This document shows, piece by piece, positions 13,415 through 25,074 of a stretch of DNA of 64,000 bases. Within the stretch, counting starts at the first letter, position 1. Each line of letters starts with the position of its first letter. The notes beneath the pieces are model-generated. The model did no database searches and was not told the DNA's origin. It was given only the letters and a program-made list of their open reading frames with translations. Source of the DNA: Leptospira sanjuanensis. Its GTDB lineage: Bacteria > Spirochaetota > Leptospiria > Leptospirales > Leptospiraceae. Location: the NCBI RefSeq assembly GCF_022267375.1, contig NZ_JAIZBH010000001.1, positions 743,501 to 807,500 of the forward strand. Reading direction: 5' to 3'. The position numbers were made by a program, and so were the translations under genes.

Positions 13415-15538
13415 TCATTTGCGAACCTTCCGATAGAGGAACCGAGCGGGATGCAAAAATTCCAGTAGGGACGATTCGACGGGAGCGGGTTCTCCCAGTA
13501 TCAAGGATGCGAGAATCTCCGCACCCAAAAAAGAACTTAAAATTCCTCGGGAGCCCAATCCTCCGAAAACATAGAGGCCGGGGATCGGTTGTAAACGAGG
13601 ATATTTTTTGGATCGGTTGCGGGGAAGTTCGATTTCCTTGTAGATTGTCGCAAAGGTTCTCGGATCAAAGACCGGTCCCAATACGGGAAAACGGTCCGGC
13701 GTTTGCGCGCGGAATCCGACCCGCTCGGAAAGAACGGAGCCTTGATCCCAGTGTAAACTCGGATATTTGTTCCGAAGATATTCGAGCAATTGTTCCGTGT
13801 CTTTGGGGCGCGGATTCCGGTCTAGATCGAATTCGTCAAAGGTGGAACCCAAGACGTGTTCTCCGTGAATGGACGGCGTAAAGTAGTGTTCCGCGCAGAG
13901 AATGTGCTTCAATTCGGAGGAAGTTTTCGTTTCTTTCAAAACGAGAAGTTGTCCGCGGACTTTTTTGATCGGGAAGGGTTCTTTTCCGTCGAATAGGGGC
14001 GCGAGCAGTTCTCCGATCGAATGAGAATTACAGAATATTATAGAATTAGAATGTACTTCCCGATCGGTGTTTTGGAGTTTGAGTTTCCAGGAAGGACGTT
14101 CCGAATTGTCCGGCGATGTCGGAGTCGACCGAACGACCTCGGTCACAGCCGCTTGTATGAATTCGATTCCGGGTTGTTTTGCGCATTTTTTCGCGATCGC
14201 CGCGGGTTGGGTCCAGAATCCTTTCGGGAAAAAAACTCCTTCTCCAATCTCCTCGGTCAGCGGTGCGCTTCGGATTTTGGTCGGATCGTCCTTTTTGACG
14301 TTCGACTGATCTTGATGTTTCGAAATCCAGGATACGATCTCTTCGGAGAGGCGATGATTTGTTATGCCGTTTCGAAATCGTTCCGAATTCATTTCTTCCG
14401 TGACTCCGTGAAAGAGTCCACAAGGTTTGAATTCATTCTCGTTTGCAAACGAAGAAAGGAACTGAAGCGCGTATCGAAAGGCGCGTAACGTGAATGAGCT
14501 GACGGCTCCGGGAATTTTCGTAAGGTGCGGATGCGAGATCGCGCTGGGAATTCCCGATGCTTCGTTGGCGATTCCGGACGGATCGATCAAAGTCACTCTG
14601 ATTCCGCGTTGGGATAAGGAATAGGCGAGAGCGGATCCCGCAATTCCCGCTCCGATGATCGCGGCGGTTTCGATTTTCGTTTTCGGATAATTCCGAACGC
14701 ACCAAGGTTTTTCCGAGGGGGTAAGCTCGGTCGTTTCGGAAAAGAAATTCTTTCGATCTTGGCCGTCAATTTGTGATTCAAGTTCGTTCGGGGAAGAAGT
14801 TTGACGGAACGTTTCCGATTCGTTCGGAGGTATATTATGATTTTCGAATGCGTCTTCCGTGATTTTTCCGGTCAACATTTCCCGTTTTCTTCCGAAGCCG
14901 GGACGTTTTTCCAAGGTGAAACCGGCGGTCGACAAGGAATCTCGAACGATTCTGGCGACCGTAAACGTGGAAACCGTGGTCCCGATTTTGCAGAAGTTTT
15001 TGAGATTTTGTAGAGTTTCGATTTGCCACATATCCGGGTTTTTGGAAGGAGCGAACCCGTCTAAAAATATCGCGTCCGCTTTGCCGGAAATTTCGCGTAA
15101 CGCATCGGTAACGTCGCCCAGAAACAGGGTAAGATGGATTCTCCCGTTCAAAAAACGAAAGTAATTCATTCCGGGTATCAAGTCTCGATACGAATTCAGA
15201 AATTCGTCCGTGATTTCCTTCAATTCCGGAAAAACGGAAAGGGCCTTGGCGATCTCTTCCTTTTTAAGAGGAAATTTTTCGATCGATAAAAAATGGAGGC
15301 GGAACCGGTCCTTGTATTCGAGATATTCTTTCCAGGTCGTAAAGAAGTTCAGCCCAGTTCCGAACCCTAGCTCCAAGATGGTAAACGAATTTTGAATATT
15401 CGAATTCTTCCATCTTTCGGGAAGATCGTTTCCCTGAATGAAGACGTGTTCTGTTTCCTTCAGTCCGTTTTCCGGGGAAAAGTAAATGTCGTCGAACTCG
15501 GCAGATACGGGGGTTAAATTTTCTTTCCAGGAAAGCAT
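13415..15538 (-). CDS. mnmC: Bifunctional tRNA U34 modification enzyme MnmC
   Basis: A 707-residue fusion of two enzymes that finish mnm5s2U at the tRNA wobble base. The N-terminal methyltransferase (about 1-240) has the SAM loop [11 protein letters not shown] at 55-65 and '[17 protein letters not shown]'. The C-terminal FAD oxidoreductase (about 290-700) begins with the dinucleotide-binding loop [15 protein letters not shown] and removes the carboxymethyl group. Its ATG overlaps the stop of the upstream lipoprotein gene (TAATG), which suggests coupled translation; recQ follows by 25 bases. Its partners MnmE and MnmG are not in the window. Confidence 0.94.
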   Translation of the reverse strand: MLSWKENLTPVSAEFDDIYFSPENGLKETEHVFIQGNDLPERWKNSNIQNSFTILELGFGTGLNFFTTWKEYLEYKDRFRLHFLSIEKFPLKKEEIAKALSVFPELKEITDEFLNSYRDLIPGMNYFRFLNGRIHLTLFLGDVTDALREISGKADAIFLDGFAPSKNPDMWQIETLQNLKNFCKIGTTVSTFTVARIVRDSLSTAGFTLEKRPGFGRKREMLTGKITEDAFENHNIPPNESETFRQTSSPNELESQIDGQDRKNFFSETTELTPSEKPWCVRNYPKTKIETAAIIGAGIAGSALAYSLSQRGIRVTLIDPSGIANEASGIPSAISHPHLTKIPGAVSSFTLRAFRYALQFLSSFANENEFKPCGLFHGVTEEMNSERFRNGITNHRLSEEIVSWISKHQDQSNVKKDDPTKIRSAPLTEEIGEGVFFPKGFWTQPAAIAKKCAKQPGIEFIQAAVTEVVRSTPTSPDNSERPSWKLKLQNTDREVHSNSIIFCNSHSIGELLAPLFDGKEPFPIKKVRGQLLVLKETKTSSELKHILCAEHYFTPSIHGEHVLGSTFDEFDLDRNPRPKDTEQLLEYLRNKYPSLHWDQGSVLSERVGFRAQTPDRFPVLGPVFDPRTFATIYKEIELPRNRSKKYPRLQPIPGLYVFGGLGSRGILSSFLGAEILASLILGEPAPVESSLLEFLHPARFLYRKVRK

Positions 15539-16557
15539 TAAATTCTCGGAGGCAGAGGTTGTGTTTCTTTCGGAGGAACGGATTCTTTGGGGGGTTCTCT
15601 GTCTTTGCGGAGAAGATCGTCCATAGTCGGTCTGGATAACTGGATTTCTTTGCGGACTCCGATTCGAAGCGTGGACATGGTCAGATAAAGATCGTGATAC
15701 CCTTCCGCATTGGAGGCGGGAATGGTTTGTGTGATCGGAGTTTTCCCGAAGTTTCCTATATGGAACGAGTCCCGATCGTTGTTCTCGATGTTCCCGATGG
15801 TCGAAGCTTCCAAATAAAGATAGACGTTATAAAAGATCGTATCCTCGAAAAACCGGCCGATATTGTATTCGTATAACAATTTGAACCCGGCGATGGCCCT
15901 GGTCTGATTTCTCGCCGTAGAAACTCTATAACCTTTTTCTAATATGTCAAAATCGTAAACGCTGTAACCCAGGTTGACGCCGATCCCGAAGTTCCAGTTT
16001 TGCGAAGCGATAAAACCGAGATAAAAGGTCGCATAGGCTTGGTAATCCATATAGAGATATTCCGCCTTTCTTCCGAAAGGATCGGGAAGCGGATACAATC
16101 CGAAAAATGTCTGTTCCAACAGATTGGAAGAAGTTCTCCCGTCGTCCGGAAAGTTCAAAAGATCTCCTCGGAACGTTCTCGGGGATGTCACGGTAAAACC
16201 GTACGCGAAGTAATTGAAGACGGCTAAATAACCGGAATAGGGCGCGCCGGGAAGTCTTCTCGGGATGGAACCGATCGTGTAAAATGGAACCGATTTCGGA
16301 GGATCGTGATTTACGGGGCGGACGTCCCGTTCCGGAACCTTAAGTCCTCCGTTGGAACGAATCCATTCTTCCAAGGGATTGTATTTCGCGAAAAAATTCA
16401 ATTGGGTGGAGTCCACGCCTCCGGTCAAAATGATCGATTCGAAAAAGGATTCTAAGGTTTTGCAGGATGAAAAACATCCGAGACAGAATCCCGCGAGCGA
16501 TAGGAAAATCCATCGCTTGTATGTGATTCGTTTGCGTTTCGTCCGGAGAAAATCCAT
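15538..16557 (-). CDS. Putative lipoprotein / outer-membrane protein
   Basis: A 339-residue exported protein with no recognised family. A basic N-terminus and hydrophobic stretch end in two possible lipoboxes, Cys28 (FCLGC) and Cys32 (FSSC). The rest is rich in Tyr/Phe strands (for example '[18 protein letters not shown]', '[29 protein letters not shown]'), suggesting a beta barrel, and ends in a Pro/Lys/Glu-rich tail ([18 protein letters not shown]). It is the first gene of an operon with mnmC and recQ and is divergent from dusA. There is no functional link to tRNA modification visible. Confidence 0.65.
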   Translation of the reverse strand: MDFLRTKRKRITYKRWIFLSLAGFCLGCFSSCKTLESFFESIILTGGVDSTQLNFFAKYNPLEEWIRSNGGLKVPERDVRPVNHDPPKSVPFYTIGSIPRRLPGAPYSGYLAVFNYFAYGFTVTSPRTFRGDLLNFPDDGRTSSNLLEQTFFGLYPLPDPFGRKAEYLYMDYQAYATFYLGFIASQNWNFGIGVNLGYSVYDFDILEKGYRVSTARNQTRAIAGFKLLYEYNIGRFFEDTIFYNVYLYLEASTIGNIENNDRDSFHIGNFGKTPITQTIPASNAEGYHDLYLTMSTLRIGVRKEIQLSRPTMDDLLRKDREPPKESVPPKETQPLPPRI

Positions 16558-16609
16558 CGGTCAGGACATTCTTTTCCGATTCTTTCCGATTTCCAAGCCG
16601 TAATTGCCG

Positions 16610-16622
16610 AGGAGGTTCCTTG
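16610..16622 (+). promoter_or_regulatory. Ribosome-binding site that supports a TTG start for dusA
   Basis: A strong GAGGAGG at 16610-16616 sits 4 bases before the TTG at 16620. The first in-frame ATG (16665) has no comparable site, so the TTG is the better start. Confidence 0.6.
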
Positions 16623-17687
16623 ACCGAAGCGGCTTGCAAAAAAATTCTGGTAGCGAGCCCTTTCATGATCGTTCCGACTTCTAAAATTCCGAAGCCTTAC
16701 CCTGTTTCTTTGGCGCCGATGATGGATTGGACGGATCGTCATTTCCGATATTTCTTAAGACTGATTTCCAGACATACGTTTCTTTATACGGAGATGATTC
16801 ACACCGGCGCGATCCTGCGAGGAGATCGGAATCGCTTTTTGTCGTACAGCGCGCAAGAACTTCCTCTTGCGGTTCAGTTGGGCGGTGACGACGCAAACTC
16901 ACTCGCGGAATCTTCTAAGATTTGCGAAGATTACGGGTATTCCGAAATCAATCTGAACGTGGGTTGTCCGAGCGATCGGGTTCGGGAAGGAAACTTCGGT
17001 GCGTGTTTGATGGAAACACCCGAACGGGTCGCGGAACTCGTATCCGCGATGGACGCGGTTACTTCGATTCCGGTAACGGTGAAATGCAGAATCGGAATTC
17101 CCGGTAAAGAATCCTACGAGGATTTAGTTCGATTTATCGATTGTGTTCGCCAAGCGGGCGTCAGGCGATTTATCGTGCACGCAAGAATCGCGATCTTAGG
17201 CGGACTTTCACCGGCGCAAAACCGTCAAGTTCCTCCTCTGCGTTATGCGGACGTAGAAACCTTAAAGAAAGAATTCCCCGATCTTTTGATCGAGATCAAC
17301 GGAGGAATCCGAACGCTATCCGAAATGAAGGAACGACTTCGGTGGAACGACGGCGTGATGATCGGCCGCGCGGCCTACGAAACTCCGTATCTATTTTCCG
17401 AAATCGATTCCCTGTTTTACGGAGACGACACACCTTCCTTGAGCAGAAGGGAAGTCGTGGAACGCATGCAGGAATACATCGAAGAAGTGATTCTCAAAGA
17501 GAAGCAGGGTGGAAAACCGCATCACGCGCTTCGTCACATGCTCGGTTTGTTTCACGGAGAAAAAGGAGCGCGCAGTTTCCGAAGAATTCTTACGGAGAAC
17601 ATGTATTCGAATTATACGAGCGATCTTTTGTCGAAAGCGGTGAGCGAGATTCCGAACGACGCGCTTGATTTGATTCCTTCGATCTAA
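16620..17687 (+). CDS. dusA: tRNA-dihydrouridine(20/20a) synthase DusA
   Basis: A 355-residue FMN enzyme that reduces uridine to dihydrouridine in the tRNA D-loop. The TIM-barrel opens with '[18 protein letters not shown]', typical of DusA. The catalytic cysteine is Cys116 in [14 protein letters not shown] and tRNA contacts include 'VKCRIGI', '[15 protein letters not shown]' and '[13 protein letters not shown]'. I use the TTG start because of its ribosome site; the ATG 15 codons later is the alternative. It is divergent from the mnmC operon, so two tRNA-modification genes sit back to back. Confidence 0.93.
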   Translation: MTEAACKKILVASPFMIVPTSKIPKPYPVSLAPMMDWTDRHFRYFLRLISRHTFLYTEMIHTGAILRGDRNRFLSYSAQELPLAVQLGGDDANSLAESSKICEDYGYSEINLNVGCPSDRVREGNFGACLMETPERVAELVSAMDAVTSIPVTVKCRIGIPGKESYEDLVRFIDCVRQAGVRRFIVHARIAILGGLSPAQNRQVPPLRYADVETLKKEFPDLLIEINGGIRTLSEMKERLRWNDGVMIGRAAYETPYLFSEIDSLFYGDDTPSLSRREVVERMQEYIEEVILKEKQGGKPHHALRHMLGLFHGEKGARSFRRILTENMYSNYTSDLLSKAVSEIPNDALDLIPSI

Positions 17688-17737
17688 ATTTCACTTTACA
17701 TCCATCCGCGCGGGAATAGGTTGATGCCTCCTTCCCT

Positions 17738-19660
17738 ATGAAACCGATTCTCTTCGGATATTTCCTATTATGTCTGATCGCTTTCGACGTATACTCGAAC
17801 CCGATCGATCCTGAAAAAGTACAACCTCTCAACGAAGGTTGGGAATTCAAACACGAAGGCAAAGAGAATTTTCAGATGATTCTTCCCGGAGTCGGTTTGA
17901 CGAATCAAGGTTTCGAGATTCCGATCAAAGGCGTTTACAGAGTTCGAGTGGAATATCCGCTAACGTCTCCCACGGGTTCCCAGGGAATTTTTCTGGATCG
18001 GATTCAATCCGCGGACAAGGTTTATTTCAACGATAAGCTCATCGGAAAGACGGGAGAAATCGATCCGTATGCAGCGGCGTGGTTTCGAAGCCGATTGTAT
18101 AAGATTCCTTTGGAATGGATCGAAAAAGGAAAACCGAATACGATCCGAGTCGAGATCGAATGCAGAGAATTAGGATTTCACTGCGGGATCTTCCGCAGCA
18201 TACCCAAGTTAGGCGACTTTGACGAACTCAAGGATGCGTTGATTCAGGAAGACGCTCTGCAGCTCGTGCTGATCGTTTTGTTTCTCGGAGTTTTTCTGCA
18301 ACAGTCGATTTCGTATTCGTTGAACAGGCATTCGAGAGCGAGCATCTTTCTTTCCTTGTCCGCGTTTTTGTTCGTCTTCTGGAGAATTCCTCTTCTGCAC
18401 AAAATGCACTACGCCGAAGTTCCCTTCGGGCTTTTGACAAGATCCTTCTTTTCTTCGCAGAGCGTTTTTCCGGCTTGTATATTATATTTTTTGTATGCGT
18501 TGTTCCGTAAAAAAACGGGGACCGCGGCCAAGATCGTGATGAAGTCCAGTCTTGTGATCGGTTCGCTGCATTTACTCGAACTCGACGGAACACAAAGGGC
18601 GCTTCTCGTTTATGCGTGGCAGGGACTTCTCGTGTTCATGGCCGTTCTTTTGATTCCCATGTTCTACGAAGAACTGAGAAAGAAGGTGATGGAAGCCTTG
18701 ATTATGGTGGGCGGGGTCGGACTGCTCGCGCTCTTTGCGATCATCGACGTAGTTCTCGACAATCTTACGGGAAGAAATATGTTCTTATCGCAGTACGGAT
18801 TTTTCGCTCTTTTGATTTCGGGCGCGGTGAGTATTTCGTATCAAAACGCAAGGGCGCACGCCGAACTCAAAAAACTCAACGCTAATCTCGAAGGAAAGGT
18901 GGAACAAAGAACGGCCGAACTCAGAAGGCAGAATCGGATTCTCCACGAGGAATTGGAAATGGCCGCCAATCTTCAGACGCGTTTGATTCCGCAGCTCGAC
19001 GGAAGAATTCATCGTCTTTCCGTAAATTCGGTTTATATTCCGGTCGATCAGATCGGAGGCGACTTCTTGGACTATCATATTCTCGATGAGAAAAAGGTAA
19101 TGTTCATTCTTTGCGACGTTCTCGGACACGGGGTTGCGTCCGCTTTGGTTTCGTCGATGCTCAAGGTTTCGTTTTTGGAACTCAGCAGAAAACTGGATGA
19201 ACCTTCCAAGATTCTTTCCGAACTCAACAACCGGATGTTTCAGGTTTTGGAAAAAAATTTCATCTCCGCTCTCGTATGTTTGTACGATCTCGAACGGGAC
19301 GAATTTCGCTATTCGATCGCGGGTCATCCTCCCCCCGTTTTGATTCGGGAAGAACCGGCCGAGCCGGAGTTTTTAAAAGGAAGAGGAATGATACTCGGGA
19401 TGATGAAAACGATCGAACCCGAAACCTACACGATCGCATTAAAAACGGGAGATCGATTCTTTTTTTATACGGACGGGATTACGGAAGCTTTGAGTCCGCA
19501 ACGGGAAATTTTCGGAGAGCGCAGACTTTTGGAAGTTTTAAAGAATAATTTCTCCCGAAATCCCCGGAATTTGAACGAAGAAATTCTTTCCACGGTGAAA
19601 TCTTTTTCCTCTTCTAAGATCCCGGACGACCTGACTTACTTGACTGTGGATATATTGTAG
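17738..19660 (+). CDS. 7TMR-DISM receptor with SpoIIE-type phosphatase output
   Basis: A 640-residue membrane receptor with a serine/threonine phosphatase output. A signal peptide is followed by a periplasmic beta-sandwich of the 7TMR-DISM type (about 25-175, 'GVYRVRVEYPL...GIFLDRIQSADKVYFNDKLIGKTGEI'). Seven hydrophobic segments (about 185-380) and a coiled coil (about 385-430) lead to a PP2C/SpoIIE domain (about 440-640). Its metal-binding motifs are intact: GGDFLDY, CDVLGHGVASAL, TDGITEAL and DDLTYL. It probably dephosphorylates an anti-anti-sigma-type (STAS) protein in response to an outside ligand. No partner gene is adjacent. Confidence 0.9.
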   Translation: MKPILFGYFLLCLIAFDVYSNPIDPEKVQPLNEGWEFKHEGKENFQMILPGVGLTNQGFEIPIKGVYRVRVEYPLTSPTGSQGIFLDRIQSADKVYFNDKLIGKTGEIDPYAAAWFRSRLYKIPLEWIEKGKPNTIRVEIECRELGFHCGIFRSIPKLGDFDELKDALIQEDALQLVLIVLFLGVFLQQSISYSLNRHSRASIFLSLSAFLFVFWRIPLLHKMHYAEVPFGLLTRSFFSSQSVFPACILYFLYALFRKKTGTAAKIVMKSSLVIGSLHLLELDGTQRALLVYAWQGLLVFMAVLLIPMFYEELRKKVMEALIMVGGVGLLALFAIIDVVLDNLTGRNMFLSQYGFFALLISGAVSISYQNARAHAELKKLNANLEGKVEQRTAELRRQNRILHEELEMAANLQTRLIPQLDGRIHRLSVNSVYIPVDQIGGDFLDYHILDEKKVMFILCDVLGHGVASALVSSMLKVSFLELSRKLDEPSKILSELNNRMFQVLEKNFISALVCLYDLERDEFRYSIAGHPPPVLIREEPAEPEFLKGRGMILGMMKTIEPETYTIALKTGDRFFFYTDGITEALSPQREIFGERRLLEVLKNNFSRNPRNLNEEILSTVKSFSSSKIPDDLTYLTVDIL

Positions 19661-19741
19661 TTTAAACTTTGCCTGATTTTGCCCCGCGCGATTTCTTGGA
19701 CGATTTCGCTTCCATTCGACTTTGGAAAGAGGAGAATTCTT

Positions 19742-20707
19742 ATGCCGCCTTTTGAGAAGGAAGTCTTTCCCGGTTTATTTACGATCGACTGCGATTATAT
19801 TTCTCCGGGAGTCGCTTGCGCGTATTTAGTCGTGGAAGGCAAGGAAGCCGCTTTCGTCGAAAACAACACGAACAAAGCCGTTCCCATTCTCTTGGAAGAA
19901 TTGAAACAAGCCGGTTTGAAACCCGAGGACGTGAAATACATCATCGTAACGCACGTTCATCTCGATCACGCGGGCGGAACCGGATTGCTCGCAAAACATT
20001 GTCCGAACGCCACGATACTCGCGCACCCGAAAGCCGCGGTTCATCTCATCAATCCGACGAGGCTCGTTCAAAGTTCGATCCAAGTATACGGAGAAGAGAA
20101 CTTTAAGAAGTTATACGGAGAAATTCTTCCCGTGCCCGAAGCGCGGGTCAAAAGCCCGGCGGACGGAGAGGAGATCCGGTGGGGAAGAAGAATATTCAAA
20201 TTTTATTATACAAGAGGACATGCAAATCATCATTTTTGCATATACGATTCCCTGAGTAACGGAATCTTCACAGGAGATTCTTTCGGACTCGGTTATCGGG
20301 ATTTTGCTTTCGGAAAAAATCCGGTTCTTTATCCTTCGACGACGCCCACCGATTTCGATTCGGAAGAAGCGATGAATACGGTGGATACGATTCTTGCGAC
20401 CGGCGCGGACAAGGCGTATTTGACGCATTTCGGCGTTTGGAAGGATCTCGAATTGGGCGCACGTCAGATGAAGCAGGGTTTGCACGCGATGCAGAATATT
20501 CTTTCCTCCGGAGAACGCTCGGGTTTGGAAGGGGAGCCGCTTTTGGAATTTTGTACCGGAAGGGTTCGGGCTTATTTGGAAAGGGAAATTTCCACGCAAG
20601 GAATCGCGTTGGGAGAAAAGGAGGAGATGTTGCTCGGCTTCGATTCCAGGATCAACGCGCAAGGTTTGGTCTTTCAAATCGAACGGAAAAAACGAAAGAA
20701 GGTTTGA
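19742..20707 (+). CDS. Metallo-beta-lactamase-fold hydrolase
   Basis: A 321-residue MBL-fold metal hydrolase. The two-zinc set looks complete: HVHLDHAGG (about 75-83), GHANHHFC with the third histidine, GDSFGLGYRDF with the bridging aspartate and 'YLTHFG' near the end of the core. It has the sequence look of the glyoxalase II/flavodiiron-like subgroup, but no thiol or flavin domain is fused, so the substrate is unknown. I chose the ATG at 19742, which has AGAGGAGA upstream, over an upstream TTG at 19679. The cytochrome c peroxidase gene follows after about 95 bases and has its own regulatory region. Confidence 0.85.
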   Translation: MPPFEKEVFPGLFTIDCDYISPGVACAYLVVEGKEAAFVENNTNKAVPILLEELKQAGLKPEDVKYIIVTHVHLDHAGGTGLLAKHCPNATILAHPKAAVHLINPTRLVQSSIQVYGEENFKKLYGEILPVPEARVKSPADGEEIRWGRRIFKFYYTRGHANHHFCIYDSLSNGIFTGDSFGLGYRDFAFGKNPVLYPSTTPTDFDSEEAMNTVDTILATGADKAYLTHFGVWKDLELGARQMKQGLHAMQNILSSGERSGLEGEPLLEFCTGRVRAYLEREISTQGIALGEKEEMLLGFDSRINAQGLVFQIERKKRKKV

Positions 20708-20719
20708 AAAAGAATTGTT

Positions 20720-20773
20720 TTTTAGAATCATTCTAAAATAAATTCACTTTTAGAATGATTCTAAATTTAGAAT
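20720..20773 (+). promoter_or_regulatory. Tandem PerR-like operator boxes
   Basis: Two palindromes with the pattern TTAGAATnATTCTAA sit upstream of the peroxidase gene. Box 1 is TTTTAGAATCATTCTAAAA (20720-20738) and box 2 is TTTAGAATGATTCTAAA (20749-20765). Their centres are 28 bases apart. A third half-site TTAGAAT (20767-20773) follows. The 15-base core differs from the Bacillus PerR consensus TTATAATNATTATAA only at two symmetrical positions. A peroxide-sensing Fur-family repressor is the likely binder; the gene downstream fits. Binding has not been shown here. Confidence 0.75.
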
Positions 20774-20801
20774 CGTAAATACAATAGAGAGAGGAACTGG
20801 T

Positions 20802-21791
20802 ATGAAACAATCTACAGCCGGAGTTCTATTCGTAGCGCTCTTGGGGATCGTTATGGTGTCTTGCGGGCCTTCCGAAAAGACAAAAAAGTTGATCGATGAT
20901 TCCAAGAAGATCTTTGGAACCATTCCCGACAAAATGCCCGGGGGAGAAGCCGATACTCCCGAATTGGTTCAGCTCGGTGAAAAGTTATACTTTGAAAAAA
21001 GACTCTCGGCCAACGACACGCAGGCTTGTAATTCCTGTCACAATGTTGTCGGGAAAGCGGGTGGAGTGGACAATCTTCCCACTTCTCCCGGAGCGTTTGG
21101 GAAGAATGGCGATCGCAATTCTCCCACCGTTTTGAATGCGGGTTTCCATATCGCACAATTCTGGGACGGAAGAGCGGCCAATCTGAAAGAACAGGCAAAA
21201 GGTCCGATCTTAAATCCCGTCGAAATGGCGATGCCGTCTGCTGCGGAAGTGGAAAAGAAAATCTCCGCGATCGCGGAATACAAAGAGCTTTTTGCAAAGG
21301 CGTATCCTAAGGACGCAAATCCGATTACTTACGACAATCTCGCGGGTGCGATTGCCGCGTTTGAAAGAACTCTCAAAACAAACGATCGTTTCGACGATTT
21401 CCAAAACGGGGATCACAAAGCGCTTTCCGCGGAAGAACAGGAAGGTCTGGAAAAATTCTTAGCTACCGGCTGCACCGCTTGTCATATCGGTCCGCTTTTG
21501 GGTGGGAACTCCTTCCGTAAACTCGGTCAGGTCAATCCGTATGAAAATACCGCGGATAAAGGCCGTCAGGGCGTTACGAAGAACGTCGCGGACGCTTTCG
21601 TTTTCAAGGTTCAATCTTTGCGGAACGTAGCGATTACCGGGCCGTATTTCCACGACGGTAAGGTCGCTACCCTGGAAGAAGCCGTTAAAAAAATGGCGCG
21701 TCTCCAGCTCGGAAAGGATCTTTCGGATTCCGATACAAAGTCGATCGTAACTTTCTTGAAGGCGTTGACCGATAAGAACCGGTCTAATTAA
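20802..21791 (+). CDS. Di-haem cytochrome c peroxidase, lipoprotein type
   Basis: A 329-residue periplasmic peroxidase that reduces hydrogen peroxide with electrons from cytochrome c. Two haem c sites are present: CNSCH (Cys76-His80) and CTACH (Cys224-His228). Histidine and methionine ligand candidates lie in the expected places (for example 'FHIAQFWDG', 'FHDGKVATLEEAVKKM'). The N-terminus is a lipoprotein signal (VMVSCG, Cys21), unlike the soluble exported form in many proteobacteria, so the enzyme is probably tethered to a membrane. Two PerR-like boxes lie 35-80 bases upstream, and a weak terminator follows. Confidence 0.93.
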   Translation: MKQSTAGVLFVALLGIVMVSCGPSEKTKKLIDDSKKIFGTIPDKMPGGEADTPELVQLGEKLYFEKRLSANDTQACNSCHNVVGKAGGVDNLPTSPGAFGKNGDRNSPTVLNAGFHIAQFWDGRAANLKEQAKGPILNPVEMAMPSAAEVEKKISAIAEYKELFAKAYPKDANPITYDNLAGAIAAFERTLKTNDRFDDFQNGDHKALSAEEQEGLEKFLATGCTACHIGPLLGGNSFRKLGQVNPYENTADKGRQGVTKNVADAFVFKVQSLRNVAITGPYFHDGKVATLEEAVKKMARLQLGKDLSDSDTKSIVTFLKALTDKNRSN

Positions 21792-21819
21792 CTGGACTTA
21801 CAGAATTGAAACCTATTCA

Positions 21820-21857
21820 GCCGGCGGTTGCTTACGCGATTAGCCGGTCTTTTTTTG
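21820..21857 (+). terminator. Probable terminator of the peroxidase gene
   Basis: GCCGGC (21820-21825) can pair with GCCGGT (21843-21848), followed by CTTTTTTTG. The stem is short with one wobble pair and a 17-base loop. It begins 28 bases after the stop codon. Confidence 0.5.
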
Positions 21858-21889
21858 TACTCGCGGGAAAGGGCCGTTTTTGGGTAGAA

Positions 21890-22083
21890 TGTGGGAACTC
21901 CCACGGTTCAAAAAAAATTTCTGAAAGTGCGGGAAATCCGCACTGCGGCCCTAACCGGAAAATCTTAGATGTTTCAAGAGAATGTGGGAACTCCTTCGTT
22001 CTACTTGGAAAATCTTCCGTTTTCAGCGCCGTTGTGGGAACTCCTCCCATCGGATTTCTGCTCAATTCGTATGAGTTCCTACA
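21890..22083. repeat. Cluster of GTGGGAACTCCCAC-type palindromes
   Basis: Five related units lie in under 200 bases: TGTGGGAACTCCCAC (21890-21904), AGTGCGGGAAATCCGCACT (21926-21944), TGTGGGAACTCC (21983-21994), TGTGGGAACTCC (22033-22044), and an inverted copy GTATGAGTTCCTACA (22069-22083). The last one overlaps the stop codon of the DUF3703 gene. No gene is seen between 21792 and 22078. Confidence 0.75.
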
Positions 22084-22477
22084 TTCTTTTCCTTAAACCC
22101 GACAAACCTTGCCCGGAAGAATCCGCGTCCGCAAGGAGTTCCCGCAAATCTTCCGGAATCGGAAAGGATGCGAAGATCGGAACGTCGGAGCCGCCCGGAT
22201 TTCCGACCGGAATCCGATTGAGCAAGGAACCGAGCCAACCGAAGGAAAGTCGTGGAAGCTGACCGAATACTTCCTTCCAATCTTTTTGACGAACCGCAAA
22301 CAGCAACATTCTCCCGTGAGAACCCGTGTGCGGAACGGGATGATACTGCCCGATCAGATGGGCCCGTTCTAAAAATTTCCAGGCTTCTTGAAAACGTCCG
22401 GCCTTGAGATGAGTTCGATAATTTTCGATCTCTTTGAAGTATGCGGTTTTAAATGAAGAAGGCATTTTGAAATTCAT
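22079..22477 (-). CDS. DUF3703 family protein
   Basis: A 132-residue cytoplasmic protein of the DUF3703 family, whose function is not known. The first 90 residues match the family look: 'YFKEIENYRTHLKAGRFQEAWKFLERAHLIGQYHPVPHTGSHGRML', with an alpha-helical repeat and a conserved histidine cluster (HLIGQYHPVPHTGSH). The C-terminal 40 residues are more variable. The stop codon lies inside a copy of the local palindromic repeat, so the natural C-terminus may have been altered by it. Confidence 0.8.
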   Translation of the reverse strand: MNFKMPSSFKTAYFKEIENYRTHLKAGRFQEAWKFLERAHLIGQYHPVPHTGSHGRMLLFAVRQKDWKEVFGQLPRLSFGWLGSLLNRIPVGNPGGSDVPIFASFPIPEDLRELLADADSSGQGLSGLRKRM

Positions 22478-22569
22478 TCTATCCTCGTATTCAAAAGAAT
22501 GAATCGATGATAAATGAAATCGAGGTGATCGTCTTGAACGAAAGGGCTACGGACTGCGCGAATTTAGAT

Positions 22570-23169
<600 letters not shown>

Positions 23170-23233
23170 GGCGAGTTCCTTTTCTTATGACATTCTATGA
23201 ACCTCGATCCGTAGCAGCGTCGTGATGAAACGA

Positions 23234-23580
23234 TCAAAAAATCTGAATCATTTCCGAAAAGACCGATTTCCAAAATCCTGGATAACGACTTTGTTCCCGT
23301 GCCTTTTCCCATTCCTGCGGAGTGTAAACGAACAGATTGAGCTCGATCGGCAAGGCAAGAAGCTCCGGATACGATTCAGGTCTGTTGATAAACGGTATTT
23401 GCGTATCGGCGATCAAAATTAAATCTACGTCGCTGTAAGCGTTCTCGGTTCCTCTCGCGATACTTCCGAACAAATAAGCCCAGAGGAATTTTTCCGAGCG
23501 AGATTGCGAATCGTATCGATCAGTTCTTCCCGATTCATTCCTCCAAGGGGATCGCGCTTGGGAAATACGAGAACGCTCAT
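23234..23580 (-). pseudogene. Frameshifted MNT-type nucleotidyltransferase (antitoxin-like)
   Basis: Two reading frames together spell one MNT-family minimal nucleotidyltransferase of about 115 residues. The first frame begins MSVLVFPKRDPLGG at 23580 and runs through 'MNREELIDTIRNLAR'. After an A run of five (minus strand, 23489-23493) the sequence continues in another frame with 'FLWAYLFGSIARG...SDVDLILIAD', which holds the GSxxRG and DxD motifs. Adding one A to the run restores a single frame. MNT proteins pair with HEPN toxins and can act by AMPylation. Here the gene is broken, unless the run allows slippage or the base is a sequencing error. Confidence 0.7.
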
Positions 23581-23660
23581 GAAATTTTTCCTTGAACGAT
23601 GCGGATCAATGTTTCCGCAAATTCGACCGCTTCTTCCGCTTGAGCGAACCGGCCTTTCCA
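23577..23660 (-). pseudogene. Remnant of a HEPN-domain gene
   Basis: A 27-codon tail reading 'WKGRFAQAEEAVEFAETLIRI'... and ending in TGA, which overlaps the MNT start codon as ATGA. The helix pattern and position fit the C-terminal end of a HEPN-domain protein, whose gene usually precedes MNT with this exact overlap. An in-frame TGA (23661-23663) lies directly before it and the gltA stop is only 17 bases further, so the rest of the gene is gone. Confidence 0.5.
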
Positions 23661-23677
23661 TCACGGGTTCTGCATGA

Positions 23678-24965
<1,288 letters not shown>

Positions 24966-25074
24966 AGGAACCTCGGAGAATGGTATGCGTCAATACTTCT
25001 AATTTTGCCCGCGTCGATTTTTCCCGTTTCTTCTGGACAAAACTTCCGGGTCGGCTTTCCTTCTCCCAGTTTCC

